A stretch of DNA of 33,787 nucleotides from contig DAOWEB010000101.1 of the NCBI GenBank assembly GCA_030638735.1, positions 1 to 33,787 on the forward strand, read 5' to 3'. The position numbers and the translations under genes were made by a program. Position 1 is the first letter of the stretch, and every line of letters begins with the position of its first letter. This DNA is from Spirochaetaceae bacterium. GTDB taxonomy: Bacteria > Spirochaetota > Spirochaetia > B11-G9. Shown in pieces: positions 9,048 to 17,538 of the stretch. The notes under the pieces are model-generated. The model made no database searches. It was not told the DNA's origin and saw nothing but the letters and a program-made list of their open reading frames with translations.

Positions 9048-10613
9048 TTAACTTACCTGCTTCAATACACTGAATATATGTAATGGTTTATCTTTACCTT
9101 TTACTTTGACTGGCTTCAGTTCCTTTAACTTAAAATGATCACCTATCAGGTCCCTTGTTTGCTGTGTGATAATTACTTCGCCCGCACCTGCAACTCCTTC
9201 GAGTCTGGCTGCAATATTTACAGTATCCCCGATAACGGAGTAATCCATTCTCCGTGAACTTCCCAGATTCCCGGAAATTAGAGGGCCGCTGTGCATACCG
9301 ATTCCTACCTGCAGGTGCTCTGCTTTTCCATGGAAGAATTTACGACTTTTAGATTTTACCAGTTCCTGAATTTCAACAGCGCATCCAACACCGGATATTG
9401 CATCTTTATCTACATTCACGACAGGTACGCCCCATGCTGCCATAATACAGTCCCCGATAAACTTATCAATATACCCGTTATACTTAATAACTATTTCTAC
9501 TGCCTCACTAAAGTATTCGTTTAGAATTTCAATGATGTATTCAGGTTCCTGCCCTTCACTGAATGAGGTATAACCTCGAATGTCTGCAAAGAAAACAGTT
9601 GCATCTTTTTTACTTCCTCCCAACTGTACAAGTTCAGGTGATTCCATGAGGTTTTTAAGTACATCTGCAGACATATATCTTGCAAACATGTCTTTAACTA
9701 TTCTCCTTTCTTCTACTGCCATGTTTGCTTTCTGCTTAAGTTCCTGCTCTCTGGACTGATCTGTAAAGAGGAGAGTCAGGCCTTCATGTTTTCCTAAACG
9801 TCCCTTTAAAGGAGAGATATTCAGGGCAAAATCCATTTCCCTGTTTTCACCTTTGTATATACCTTCAAGTCCGAGGATCTCTTTGTGGGAGTCAGCTGTA
9901 GATGTTATTTCCTTCAATATTTTTTTATTGAGTTGTTTTTTGAAAAATGCCTCGAAATCATTTCCAATAATATCCTTATTCATCCCCAGTCTTTCGGCAG
10001 CTGCCTGATTAAAATAATGAATATTCCCTTTTTCATCGGTGGTAATTAATAGGTTGGTCATGGAGCTGAAGATACTTTCCTGATATCTTTGGAGTGATTC
10101 AATTTCTTTCAGTTTCTGTTTGACTTCCTGAAATAACTCAACATTATGAACCATCCCTCCGGAAAGTTTTGTAAATGCATCCAGAAAGTGGAGCCTGTTT
10201 TTTCCGTAATAATCTATTTTTTTGGAATTAAGCACAAGTATTCCAATTTTTCGCTTTGCAGTATTCAGGGGGAGTACTATGGCACTGTTCATTTTTTTAT
10301 TTAAAAGACTTTCTTTAAAAAACTGATCTTCCCTGGAATGAATAATCAAAGCCTCTCCACAGTCTTCCATAAACTGCACAAGGCTTGATTCCCTGGAAAA
10401 GGATGGTTGTATTTCATATTTCCCACGTTTAAAAATCATTTTAAGTGGAGTTTGTTTTATATTTTCTACAGGATAGGCATATAGAGCACCTATTTCAGAT
10501 TTACTAATGTCCTGTGCCTGCTCCACCAGAATTGAAATAAGAGAAGCTCGGCTTTGATCTGTCGTTAGAAGGGCACTGGCTCTAACCAGTTCCTCTATAG
10601 TGGCTATACCCAC
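9048..10613 (-). CDS. GAF-PAS class III adenylate/guanylate cyclase
   Basis: VFFADIRGYTSFSE, YIDKFIGDCIMAAWG, MDYSVIGDTVNIAARLE; N-terminal GAF-like and central PAS-like segment. Confidence 0.92.
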   Translation of the reverse strand: MGIATIEELVRASALLTTDQSRASLISILVEQAQDISKSEIGALYAYPVENIKQTPLKMIFKRGKYEIQPSFSRESSLVQFMEDCGEALIIHSREDQFFKESLLNKKMNSAIVLPLNTAKRKIGILVLNSKKIDYYGKNRLHFLDAFTKLSGGMVHNVELFQEVKQKLKEIESLQRYQESIFSSMTNLLITTDEKGNIHYFNQAAAERLGMNKDIIGNDFEAFFKKQLNKKILKEITSTADSHKEILGLEGIYKGENREMDFALNISPLKGRLGKHEGLTLLFTDQSREQELKQKANMAVEERRIVKDMFARYMSADVLKNLMESPELVQLGGSKKDATVFFADIRGYTSFSEGQEPEYIIEILNEYFSEAVEIVIKYNGYIDKFIGDCIMAAWGVPVVNVDKDAISGVGCAVEIQELVKSKSRKFFHGKAEHLQVGIGMHSGPLISGNLGSSRRMDYSVIGDTVNIAARLEGVAGAGEVIITQQTRDLIGDHFKLKELKPVKVKGKDKPLHIFSVLKQVS

Positions 10614-10692
10614 GGTTATTACCCCTTTATCAATTGGAATCAGTGGTTTTGCTAAGAAGATTCAGCTCTCCGAATGGTATTACTAAATGATA

Positions 10693-10738
10693 TTACTAAG
10701 TTTGAAATTGTTCAACATGTTTTTTTATAACTTAGTAA
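10693..10738. repeat. Inverted repeat TTACTAAGTT / AACTTAGTAA in a divergent intergenic region
   Basis: Perfect 10-bp arms at 10693-10702 and 10729-10738, 26-nt loop; a further TTACTAA copy lies just upstream (about 10679-10685). Confidence 0.6.
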
Positions 10739-10810
10739 AAAAGTAATTTACTTGACTTTAACATAAAACTATCTGACTATATAATAATAGTTACTTATAA
10801 GGAGGCATAT

Positions 10811-11179
10811 ATGAACTTTCTTATTGTTGATGATTCCGGAGTAATGAGAAGAATTCACAAAAATATCTTATTGGATAATAAAATTGATGAATCTCAGATA
10901 TTTGAAGCTGAAAATGGTGAAGTTGCTGTTAAAATTGCTGAAAAGGAAAATATTGGTCTTTTTTTACTCGATTGGAATATGCCTAAACTTGATGGTTTGA
11001 AATTTGTTCAGATTATACGATCCATTGAGAGATATGAAGATACTCCCATAATTATGATCACTTCAGAAGCTGCGAAATATAATGTTGTTGATGCAATTAC
11101 TGCAGGTGTTACTAATTATGTAGTTAAACCCATTAAAGGGGATATCTTATGGGAAAAAATCAGCAGGTATGTTAAATGA
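10811..11179 (+). CDS. cheY: CheY-like single-domain response regulator
   Basis: Receiver fold: IVDDSGVMRR, LLDWNMPKLDGL, MITSEA, VVKPI. RBS AAGGAGG upstream. Confidence 0.92.
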   Translation: MNFLIVDDSGVMRRIHKNILLDNKIDESQIFEAENGEVAVKIAEKENIGLFLLDWNMPKLDGLKFVQIIRSIERYEDTPIIMITSEAAKYNVVDAITAGVTNYVVKPIKGDILWEKISRYVK

Positions 11180-11637
11180 AAGCAAAATATATTAACCCTT
11201 TTATTTCTGCAACAATGAATTTGTTTAAAGATTATTTAGAGCTTGAAGTGGAAAGTGGAACCCCATATGTGCTGGAAGATCCTCAGGCTCTGGATGAAGT
11301 CTCAGGAATTATTGGTCTTGCCGGAGAAACTACAGGATCCGTAGTTCTTAGTTTTTCAAGAGATACTGCTATAAAAATTATATCAAAATTTGCAGGGCAT
11401 CCATATCAGGCTCTGGGAAGTGATGTTCTTGATGGTGTAGGGGAACTAATTAATATAGTTGCCGGAAATGCAAAAAAAGATCTTATAGATTTTAAAATAG
11501 TAATATCTTTACCTGGTGTTATCACAGGAAATGATTATCGTATTCACTGGCCTGAACAGGTTCCGGTTATATCTGTTCCGTTTTCTACTTCAGCAGGAGA
11601 TTTTACCCTTAATGTATCTCTAAGAGATGCAGAATAA
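11176..11637 (+). CDS. cheX: CheX-like (CheC/CheX family) CheY-P phosphatase
   Basis: MKAKYINPFISATMNLFK start; DVLDGVGELINIVAGNAKKDL matches the CheX E-x2-N catalytic motif. ATGA overlap with cheY. Confidence 0.88.
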   Translation: MKAKYINPFISATMNLFKDYLELEVESGTPYVLEDPQALDEVSGIIGLAGETTGSVVLSFSRDTAIKIISKFAGHPYQALGSDVLDGVGELINIVAGNAKKDLIDFKIVISLPGVITGNDYRIHWPEQVPVISVPFSTSAGDFTLNVSLRDAE

Positions 11638-11639
11638 AG

Positions 11640-13856
11640 ATGTTTTCAATTAGATTTAAGGTTGTATTGACAATAATTCTGGTTTTACTGGCAACCATAT
11701 CAATCTCAATATTTCTCACTGTGTCTAATCAGCAGAGCAGTCTTCTTTCAGCTATGAGAAATAATCTTACTGTTAATAATGGTATTCTTAATACGGTAAT
11801 AAAAAATATAATGCTTAGTGGTGAAGCCCCTATAGCTAATAAAACTATGTCAGATTTAAAGGCAATGCAGGAGTTTGAAGAGATCGAAATTTATCGTATT
11901 GACGGGACTGTTGCTTTTAATGATTATTCCACAGTGGAAGCTGTAAACAACTTTCAGGATAAAATTATGTTTAGCGAAACTCCCCGTTCAGAATTAAAAA
12001 TGATAGATGATCCTAATTTTCAGAAGGTTCTTGAATCGAATACTCCAAGGTATGTTGAATTGTTGGATTCCAGGGAAGTGGAATATTTTTTCCCAATTTT
12101 AAATCTTCCCGACTGTAGAACCTGTCATGGTACAGAATCATTTGTCAGGGGAGTTGCACATTACAAGGTTTCTGTAGATGAAATATTTGAACAAATAAAT
12201 AGTTCCCGCAATATGCTGACAGTATTTTTTCTAATTACCGGTTCAGTTATTTCTTTTATACTTATCTGGATGATGCAGAGGATTGTAGTTAAACCGGTAA
12301 TATTACTTGGGAGTGTTGTTACTAAAGTTGGTAACGGTAATCTGGATATCAGGACTAATATAAAGTCTAATGATGAACTGGGATTACTTGGGACTAAGTT
12401 AAACGAAATGATATCCGGATTAAAGGAAAAAAGAGGTCTGGAACTTGAAAATATAGAGATTGAGACCAGGAACAGGGAAAATAAAAAGTATCTTGATAAC
12501 ATTAATGAAGGGCTTCTTTTATTAAATCAGGACCTGACTATCTCAAAACAATATTCCAGATTTGTTACTGTTCTTTTTAATCAGCAACAAATAACAGGTT
12601 TAAAACTTTCTGAATTTATATATCCTGATTCAGATTTATTTCAGGAAGAAAGAAAAGAACTTGATCAGTTTGTAAAAATGGTGTTTGAGAAAATCAAGAC
12701 AGATATGGAGATGATTCTAAGTATTAATCCTTTGTTTAATAAAAAAATTCAGGTAACTGATTCTGAAGGGAATAGATCTAATATAATTATTGATGCTCAT
12801 TTTCAACGTATTTTTAATAAGGATAAAGTTGAAAATGTTATGGTTATATTTGAAGATAGAACTAAAATTATTAATATTGAACTGGAGCTGGAAGAAGCCA
12901 GAAAGAAAAGTCAAAGTGAACTTGAGCAGATTGCCGTAATATTAAAAGCTGGTCCGGATTCTTTCCTTGAATTTGTACAGGATGCAGAAAGTAATATTAC
13001 TGAGTCTATGTCTGATCTGGAATCTATTAATCTTCCTGAATCTCTTGCCCGGATATTAAGGAATCTTCACTCTTTAAAAGGTTCTGCAAGGTATATGGAT
13101 TTAAAGCTTATAGCAGACAAGGTTCATGAAACAGAAGGCCTTATAATTGATTTTGGAGATCGTGGATCAGAGCCCAAAAATCAGGTTATAATTAGTCAGC
13201 GTTTAGAAGATATAAATATTGAGTTGGAAAGAATAAAAGATATTACCAGAAGGTTCAGTAGTTTTGGTGAATCTTCCGGTATAGGACACAGATCAAAAAT
13301 CGAACAATTTTTTGAGACTTTAAAGAATATGGTTGAAAAAATTGCAGAAGAACTTGGTAAAGATGTAGTTCTTGTAACCGGGAGCAATATTGAAGACTTC
13401 CCTTATCTGAGAGAGATGAGAGATCCTGTTATACATCTTATCAGGAATTCTATAGATCATGGTGTAGAGGATAGTTTTGAACGTCTCTCAGCTGGAAAAA
13501 ATAAAACCGCAAGTATAAAACTGGAAATTGGAATTCTTCAAGATGGACAATATCAGGTATTTTTATCTGATGACGGGCGTGGTATCAATTTTAATTCTGT
13601 ACGTAAAAGTGCAATAGAAAAGGAGTTAATTGATGATTCCGAAATTTCAAATCACCAGCTGGCTGAACTTTTATTTTCTTCCAGTTTCAGCACAAGAACT
13701 AAAGTCAGTTCAATTTCCGGCAGGGGAGTAGGGTTGGATGTGGTCTCTGATGTAGTAAAAACATTAAACGGAACAATTTCAATTGCAACTACTCAGGATA
13801 AAGGTACTAAATTTACTATTAAACTGCCGGCAGAGAAAAGTGATCAATTGGAGTAA
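11640..13856 (+). CDS. Transmembrane CheA-like hybrid histidine kinase: CxxCH sensor domain - HAMP - PAS - Hpt - HATPase
   Basis: TM start; extracytoplasmic CRTCH (12114-12128); second TM then HAMP; Hpt motif LHSLKGSARYMDL (His at 13068-13070); CheA-type HATPase DPVIHLIRNSIDHGVE and SGRGVGLDVVSDVV. Ends soon after the HATPase. Confidence 0.88.
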   Translation: MFSIRFKVVLTIILVLLATISISIFLTVSNQQSSLLSAMRNNLTVNNGILNTVIKNIMLSGEAPIANKTMSDLKAMQEFEEIEIYRIDGTVAFNDYSTVEAVNNFQDKIMFSETPRSELKMIDDPNFQKVLESNTPRYVELLDSREVEYFFPILNLPDCRTCHGTESFVRGVAHYKVSVDEIFEQINSSRNMLTVFFLITGSVISFILIWMMQRIVVKPVILLGSVVTKVGNGNLDIRTNIKSNDELGLLGTKLNEMISGLKEKRGLELENIEIETRNRENKKYLDNINEGLLLLNQDLTISKQYSRFVTVLFNQQQITGLKLSEFIYPDSDLFQEERKELDQFVKMVFEKIKTDMEMILSINPLFNKKIQVTDSEGNRSNIIIDAHFQRIFNKDKVENVMVIFEDRTKIINIELELEEARKKSQSELEQIAVILKAGPDSFLEFVQDAESNITESMSDLESINLPESLARILRNLHSLKGSARYMDLKLIADKVHETEGLIIDFGDRGSEPKNQVIISQRLEDINIELERIKDITRRFSSFGESSGIGHRSKIEQFFETLKNMVEKIAEELGKDVVLVTGSNIEDFPYLREMRDPVIHLIRNSIDHGVEDSFERLSAGKNKTASIKLEIGILQDGQYQVFLSDDGRGINFNSVRKSAIEKELIDDSEISNHQLAELLFSSSFSTRTKVSSISGRGVGLDVVSDVVKTLNGTISIATTQDKGTKFTIKLPAEKSDQLE

Positions 13857-13863
13857 ATATAAA

Positions 13864-14367
13864 ATGAAAATAATAATCCTTTTTGTAATGATCATAATAA
13901 TTAGTGCCTGTTCAAAACCAGAAGAACAATCTACAACTGCTTTAGTTCTATCTGAGATAAATGGTGCAGTCTTATGGGAAAGAATTTCGACAGAAGCTGA
14001 GTATAAAACATACGCTTTCTGGCCTGATCATGAGGATATACAACCAGGGCAGTCTCCTCATGGTGCCTATCATAAAATTTATATTAATAAGGTTCTTTCT
14101 GAAGCCCTCCCTTCCATGGATAAAGTTCTTCCTGAAGGTTCTATAATTGTTAAGGAAAATCTGGATTCTCAAAAATCTCTGGATGCAATAACAGTAATGG
14201 TGAAAGTTAAGGACTATAATCCTGAAGCTGGCGATTGGTTTTGGGCAAAATATACTCCTCTGGGTGAAATCCTTGCTGAAGGAACCCCGGTCGGCTGTAT
14301 CAGTTGTCATCAGGGAATGGATGATAATGATTACATTATCGTCCGTCCATTAGACCTTGAAATATAA
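13864..14367 (+). CDS. Lipoprotein with CxxCH heme motif, cytochrome P460-like
   Basis: Lipobox MKIIILFVMIIIISAC; GCISCHQGMDDNDYI (CxxCH at 14296-14310). ATG at 13864 preferred over the 13783 ORF start, which would overlap the kinase gene. Confidence 0.72.
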   Translation: MKIIILFVMIIIISACSKPEEQSTTALVLSEINGAVLWERISTEAEYKTYAFWPDHEDIQPGQSPHGAYHKIYINKVLSEALPSMDKVLPEGSIIVKENLDSQKSLDAITVMVKVKDYNPEAGDWFWAKYTPLGEILAEGTPVGCISCHQGMDDNDYIIVRPLDLEI

Positions 14368-14369
14368 GC

Positions 14370-14750
14370 TTAATTATTATTGAGCCATGATATTAATTCT
14401 CTGTCGATACCCTCTTCATCCCCGGTGTTCAATACAAGAAGTCTTCTTAAATGTGTAATAGAATCTACGTCAGCACCTTCAAATCTGAAACCTAAAAAAG
14501 TATCTTTCTGATGGACAATTTTAGCTTCAAATTCAAGTGTTATAATTGAATACGGCAGTTTGAGCATTACATGACATTTTTTTCCGGAAGATGGCATTAG
14601 TTTTTTATTCATTTTTATCAGGGCGCCCTTTAGAGCAATGTCGTAAAGCTCCCCGGTAAATACTTTATCATCTATTTTAGCTGCTGCCTCTACATGAAAA
14701 TTTATGCGCTTATAGTAGCGTTTGTTTTCCATAAAAACCTCTTTGAACAA
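14370..14750 (-). CDS. PilZ-domain protein (putative c-di-GMP receptor)
   Basis: ENKRYYKRINFHVEAAAKI (RxxxR-like) followed by LYDIALKGALIKM (D/NxSxxG-like, degenerate), ending in FLGFRFEG. Confidence 0.75.
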   Translation of the reverse strand: MFKEVFMENKRYYKRINFHVEAAAKIDDKVFTGELYDIALKGALIKMNKKLMPSSGKKCHVMLKLPYSIITLEFEAKIVHQKDTFLGFRFEGADVDSITHLRRLLVLNTGDEEGIDRELISWLNNN

Positions 14751-14884
14751 TGTAATCTAATACAGAGTAAAAGTCTATAATACAGTAATACTTAACTCTC
14801 TTGTCAATGTTCTGATTTGCAGATATCATTCCGGATAAGGCGTTGATGTGGTTTAGTATTTATTTTAAAAGGATTGCCTGAATT

Positions 14885-15580
14885 ATGGAAAATATTAAAG
14901 TGTTATCAGTGGGTGGGTCAATTGTGGCACCCGATAAGGTCGATACTGTTTTTGTTGGTAATTTTAAACAGGCCATCCTTGATTATCTTAACGAAGATCC
15001 AAATCGAAGACTGGTATTTGTTGTAGGTGGCGGTGGTCCGGCACGTTCCTACCAGAAAGCATACAGAGAAATCGTTGAAAATCCTGATATGGACTCTCAG
15101 GACTGGATAGGTATAATGGCTACCCGTTTAAACGGTGAGCTTCTTAAAGGTGTATTTGGTGATGAATGTCCTGATCCTGTTGTAACCAATCCTACAGCAG
15201 TTAAGAGTTTTAAGGGGCGGATTTTAGTGGCTGCCGGATGGAAACCGGGATTTTCCACAGATAATGACTCTGTACTCCTTGCAGAGAATATTGGTGCAGA
15301 TACAGTAATCAATCTATCTAACATAAAAAAAGTGTATTCTGCAGATCCAAAACTGGATCCAAATGCAGTGCCTTTAGACCGTATCAGCTGGGCAGAAATG
15401 AGGAAACTTGTAGGTGATAAATGGGTTCCTGGTGTTAATGTTCCTTTTGATCCGGTTGCAACAAAGAGAGCATCAGAATTGAAATTAAAGGTTATAACAG
15501 CAGCGGGAAATAATATTGAAAATATGAAAAAAATACTTGTAGGATCTGACTTTGTGGGAACTACAATAGGACCGGAATAA
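14885..15580 (+). CDS. pyrH: Archaeal-type UMP kinase (amino acid kinase superfamily)
   Basis: VLSVGGSIVAP, VFVVGGGGPARSYQKA, AAGWKPGFSTDNDSVLLAENIGADTVINLSNIKKVYSADPK. Confidence 0.82.
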   Translation: MENIKVLSVGGSIVAPDKVDTVFVGNFKQAILDYLNEDPNRRLVFVVGGGGPARSYQKAYREIVENPDMDSQDWIGIMATRLNGELLKGVFGDECPDPVVTNPTAVKSFKGRILVAAGWKPGFSTDNDSVLLAENIGADTVINLSNIKKVYSADPKLDPNAVPLDRISWAEMRKLVGDKWVPGVNVPFDPVATKRASELKLKVITAAGNNIENMKKILVGSDFVGTTIGPE

Positions 15581-17421
15581 TGGAAAGAAAATTAAATTTT
15601 CTCGATGTGTTCAGTATTGCCTCCGGATCGATGATAAGTTCCGGTATATTTGTTCTTCCTGCCATTGCATATAGTCATACGGGATCTTCCCTTTTTATTT
15701 CCTACCTTATAGGTGGCGTAATTGCTCTAATAGGAATTCTGAGTATTGCAGAACTTTCGAGTGCAATGCCCAAGGCTGGTGGAGACTATTATTTTATCTC
15801 CAGAAGCTTTGGTCCATTAATGGGAACAATAAATGGTTTTCTAAGCTGGTTTGCCCTTTCTTTAAAAAGTGCATTTGCAATTTATGGTTTATCCGGAGTT
15901 ATGTATATTCTTACAGGGATTAGTATGCCCCTTACTGCAGTTCTTGCAACCATATTTTTTGTACTGCTGAATATAGTTGGTGTTAAAGAGGCTGCATTGC
16001 TGGAGTTAATACTTGTTGCATTTTTAATATCTATAATGATTGCTTATATTATTATGGGTTTTCCTGTAATAAACATGGCTCATTTTGATCCATTTGCTCC
16101 CATGGGAATAAACTCAATACTTTCTACTGCAGGTTTCGTATTTATATCTTTTGGAGGATTACTTAAAATAGCCAGTATTGCAGAAGAAGTTAAAAATCCC
16201 GGAAAAAATATTCCCCTTGGTATGCTTGCTTCTGTAATTATTGTCACCATTTTATATGTACTTATGATTTTTATAACTACAGGTATTCTTTCTCCAGATG
16301 AATTTAAAGCATCAATACTTCCTATATCTGATGCAGCTTTTATTTTTGCAGGCAGACCTGGTTTTATTGCAATTACTATTGCTTCTTTTCTTGCTTTTAT
16401 TACTACTGCCAATGCCGGGATTATGGCTGCATCCAGGTATCCATTGGCTTTGAGCAGAGATAATTTAATTCCATCCGGTATTTCCAAAGTTTCAAAGCGT
16501 TTTAATACACCTGTAATTTCAATACTTGTAACAGGTGTATTTATTATCCTGAGTCTTCAGATTGATCTTGAAATATTGGTTAAATCAGCATCTTCAGTAA
16601 TTCTAATTGCATATATTCTTTCAAATATTTCTGTAATTATTCTTAGAGAAAGTAAGCTGTCAAATTACAGACCTGTATTTAAAGTACCCTTATATCCGTA
16701 CATTCCAATTCTAAGTATAGGAATGTATTTGTTCCTTCTAATTGATTTAGGATTGGAAGCAGTAGAAATTAGTCTTGTATTCATTGTTATCAGTATTCTT
16801 GTCTATTTATTTTATGGTAGGAAGAGATCGAAAAAAGAATTTGCACTTTTATATCTTCTTAAAAGGATAATTGACAGTAGAATGCCTCAGCATGGTCTTG
16901 AAACAGAACTTCGCGAAGTTCTTCGTCACAGAGAGGGAATACTGGATGATAAATTTGACCGGATGGTAAAGGACTCTGTTGTTCTGGATCTTGAGGGACA
17001 TTTAACTTTAGATGGTTTTTTTAATGAGATTTCAGATCCCCTTGGTTCTGATCTTGAGATGGAAAGTGAAAAAATATTCAGACTTTTAAAAGACAGAGAA
17101 AATGAAAGTTCAACTGCAATTAGTTCTTTTGTATCTATTCCTCATATAATTCTTAAAGAAACTAAAGTTCTCCATATGATGATAGTAAGGTGTCGGGATG
17201 GTGTTAGTTTTTCTGAATCAGAAAAATCTGTAAAGGCAATTTTTCTGATTGTAGGTAATGAGGGTGAGCGGGTTCTTCATCTAAGACTGCTTGCCTCTAT
17301 TGCTACTTTGGTTCAGGAGAAGGGGTTTGAAGAAAACTGGTTGAATGCAAAGGATATAAACCATCTTCGGGATATGATTTTACTCAGCAGCAGAAAACGA
17401 TTCCCAAAAAGAGGGAAATAA
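15580..17421 (+). CDS. APC-superfamily amino acid permease with C-terminal PTS EIIA (type 2)-like domain
   Basis: N-terminal APC motif (ASGSMISSGIFVLPAIAY) and about 12 TM helices; soluble tail includes SFVSIPHIILKETKVLHMMIVRCRDGVSFSESEKSVKAIFLIVGNEGERVLHLRLLASIATLVQ, an EIIA/PtsN-like pattern with the IPH histidine (17143-17145). Confidence 0.85.
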   Translation: MERKLNFLDVFSIASGSMISSGIFVLPAIAYSHTGSSLFISYLIGGVIALIGILSIAELSSAMPKAGGDYYFISRSFGPLMGTINGFLSWFALSLKSAFAIYGLSGVMYILTGISMPLTAVLATIFFVLLNIVGVKEAALLELILVAFLISIMIAYIIMGFPVINMAHFDPFAPMGINSILSTAGFVFISFGGLLKIASIAEEVKNPGKNIPLGMLASVIIVTILYVLMIFITTGILSPDEFKASILPISDAAFIFAGRPGFIAITIASFLAFITTANAGIMAASRYPLALSRDNLIPSGISKVSKRFNTPVISILVTGVFIILSLQIDLEILVKSASSVILIAYILSNISVIILRESKLSNYRPVFKVPLYPYIPILSIGMYLFLLIDLGLEAVEISLVFIVISILVYLFYGRKRSKKEFALLYLLKRIIDSRMPQHGLETELREVLRHREGILDDKFDRMVKDSVVLDLEGHLTLDGFFNEISDPLGSDLEMESEKIFRLLKDRENESSTAISSFVSIPHIILKETKVLHMMIVRCRDGVSFSESEKSVKAIFLIVGNEGERVLHLRLLASIATLVQEKGFEENWLNAKDINHLRDMILLSSRKRFPKRGK

Positions 17422-17443
17422 AGGTTGCTTCGGTAGGCTTTTT
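17420..17443 (+). terminator. Intrinsic terminator of the UMP kinase-permease operon
   Basis: AAAGGTTGC-TTCG-GTAGGCTTT stem with C(UUCG)G tetraloop, one internal mismatch, then a T-run. Confidence 0.6.
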
Positions 17444-17482
17444 ACTAAAATGAATTGAATTAATTTTATAATATGATACACT

Positions 17483-17519
17483 GTTACAAATATGTGAACA
17501 CTATTTCAGATATTGGAAC
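17483..17519 (+). promoter_or_regulatory. Tandem operator-like sites upstream of the IclR gene
   Basis: GTTACAAATATGTGAAC (17483-17499) and ATTTCAGATATTGGAAC (17503-17519), 20-bp offset. Confidence 0.6.
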
Positions 17520-17538
17520 AATGACCCTGGAGTTTTTA

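Noticed and set aside
9048-10613. Cyclase as a CBASS-type nucleotidyltransferase
   Set aside because: Motifs are class III nucleotide cyclase (FFADIRG, IGDTVNIAARLE), not CD-NTase; no Cap effector nearby.
16080-16487. 135-aa minus-strand ORF
   Set aside because: Antisense inside the permease TM region; no independent support.
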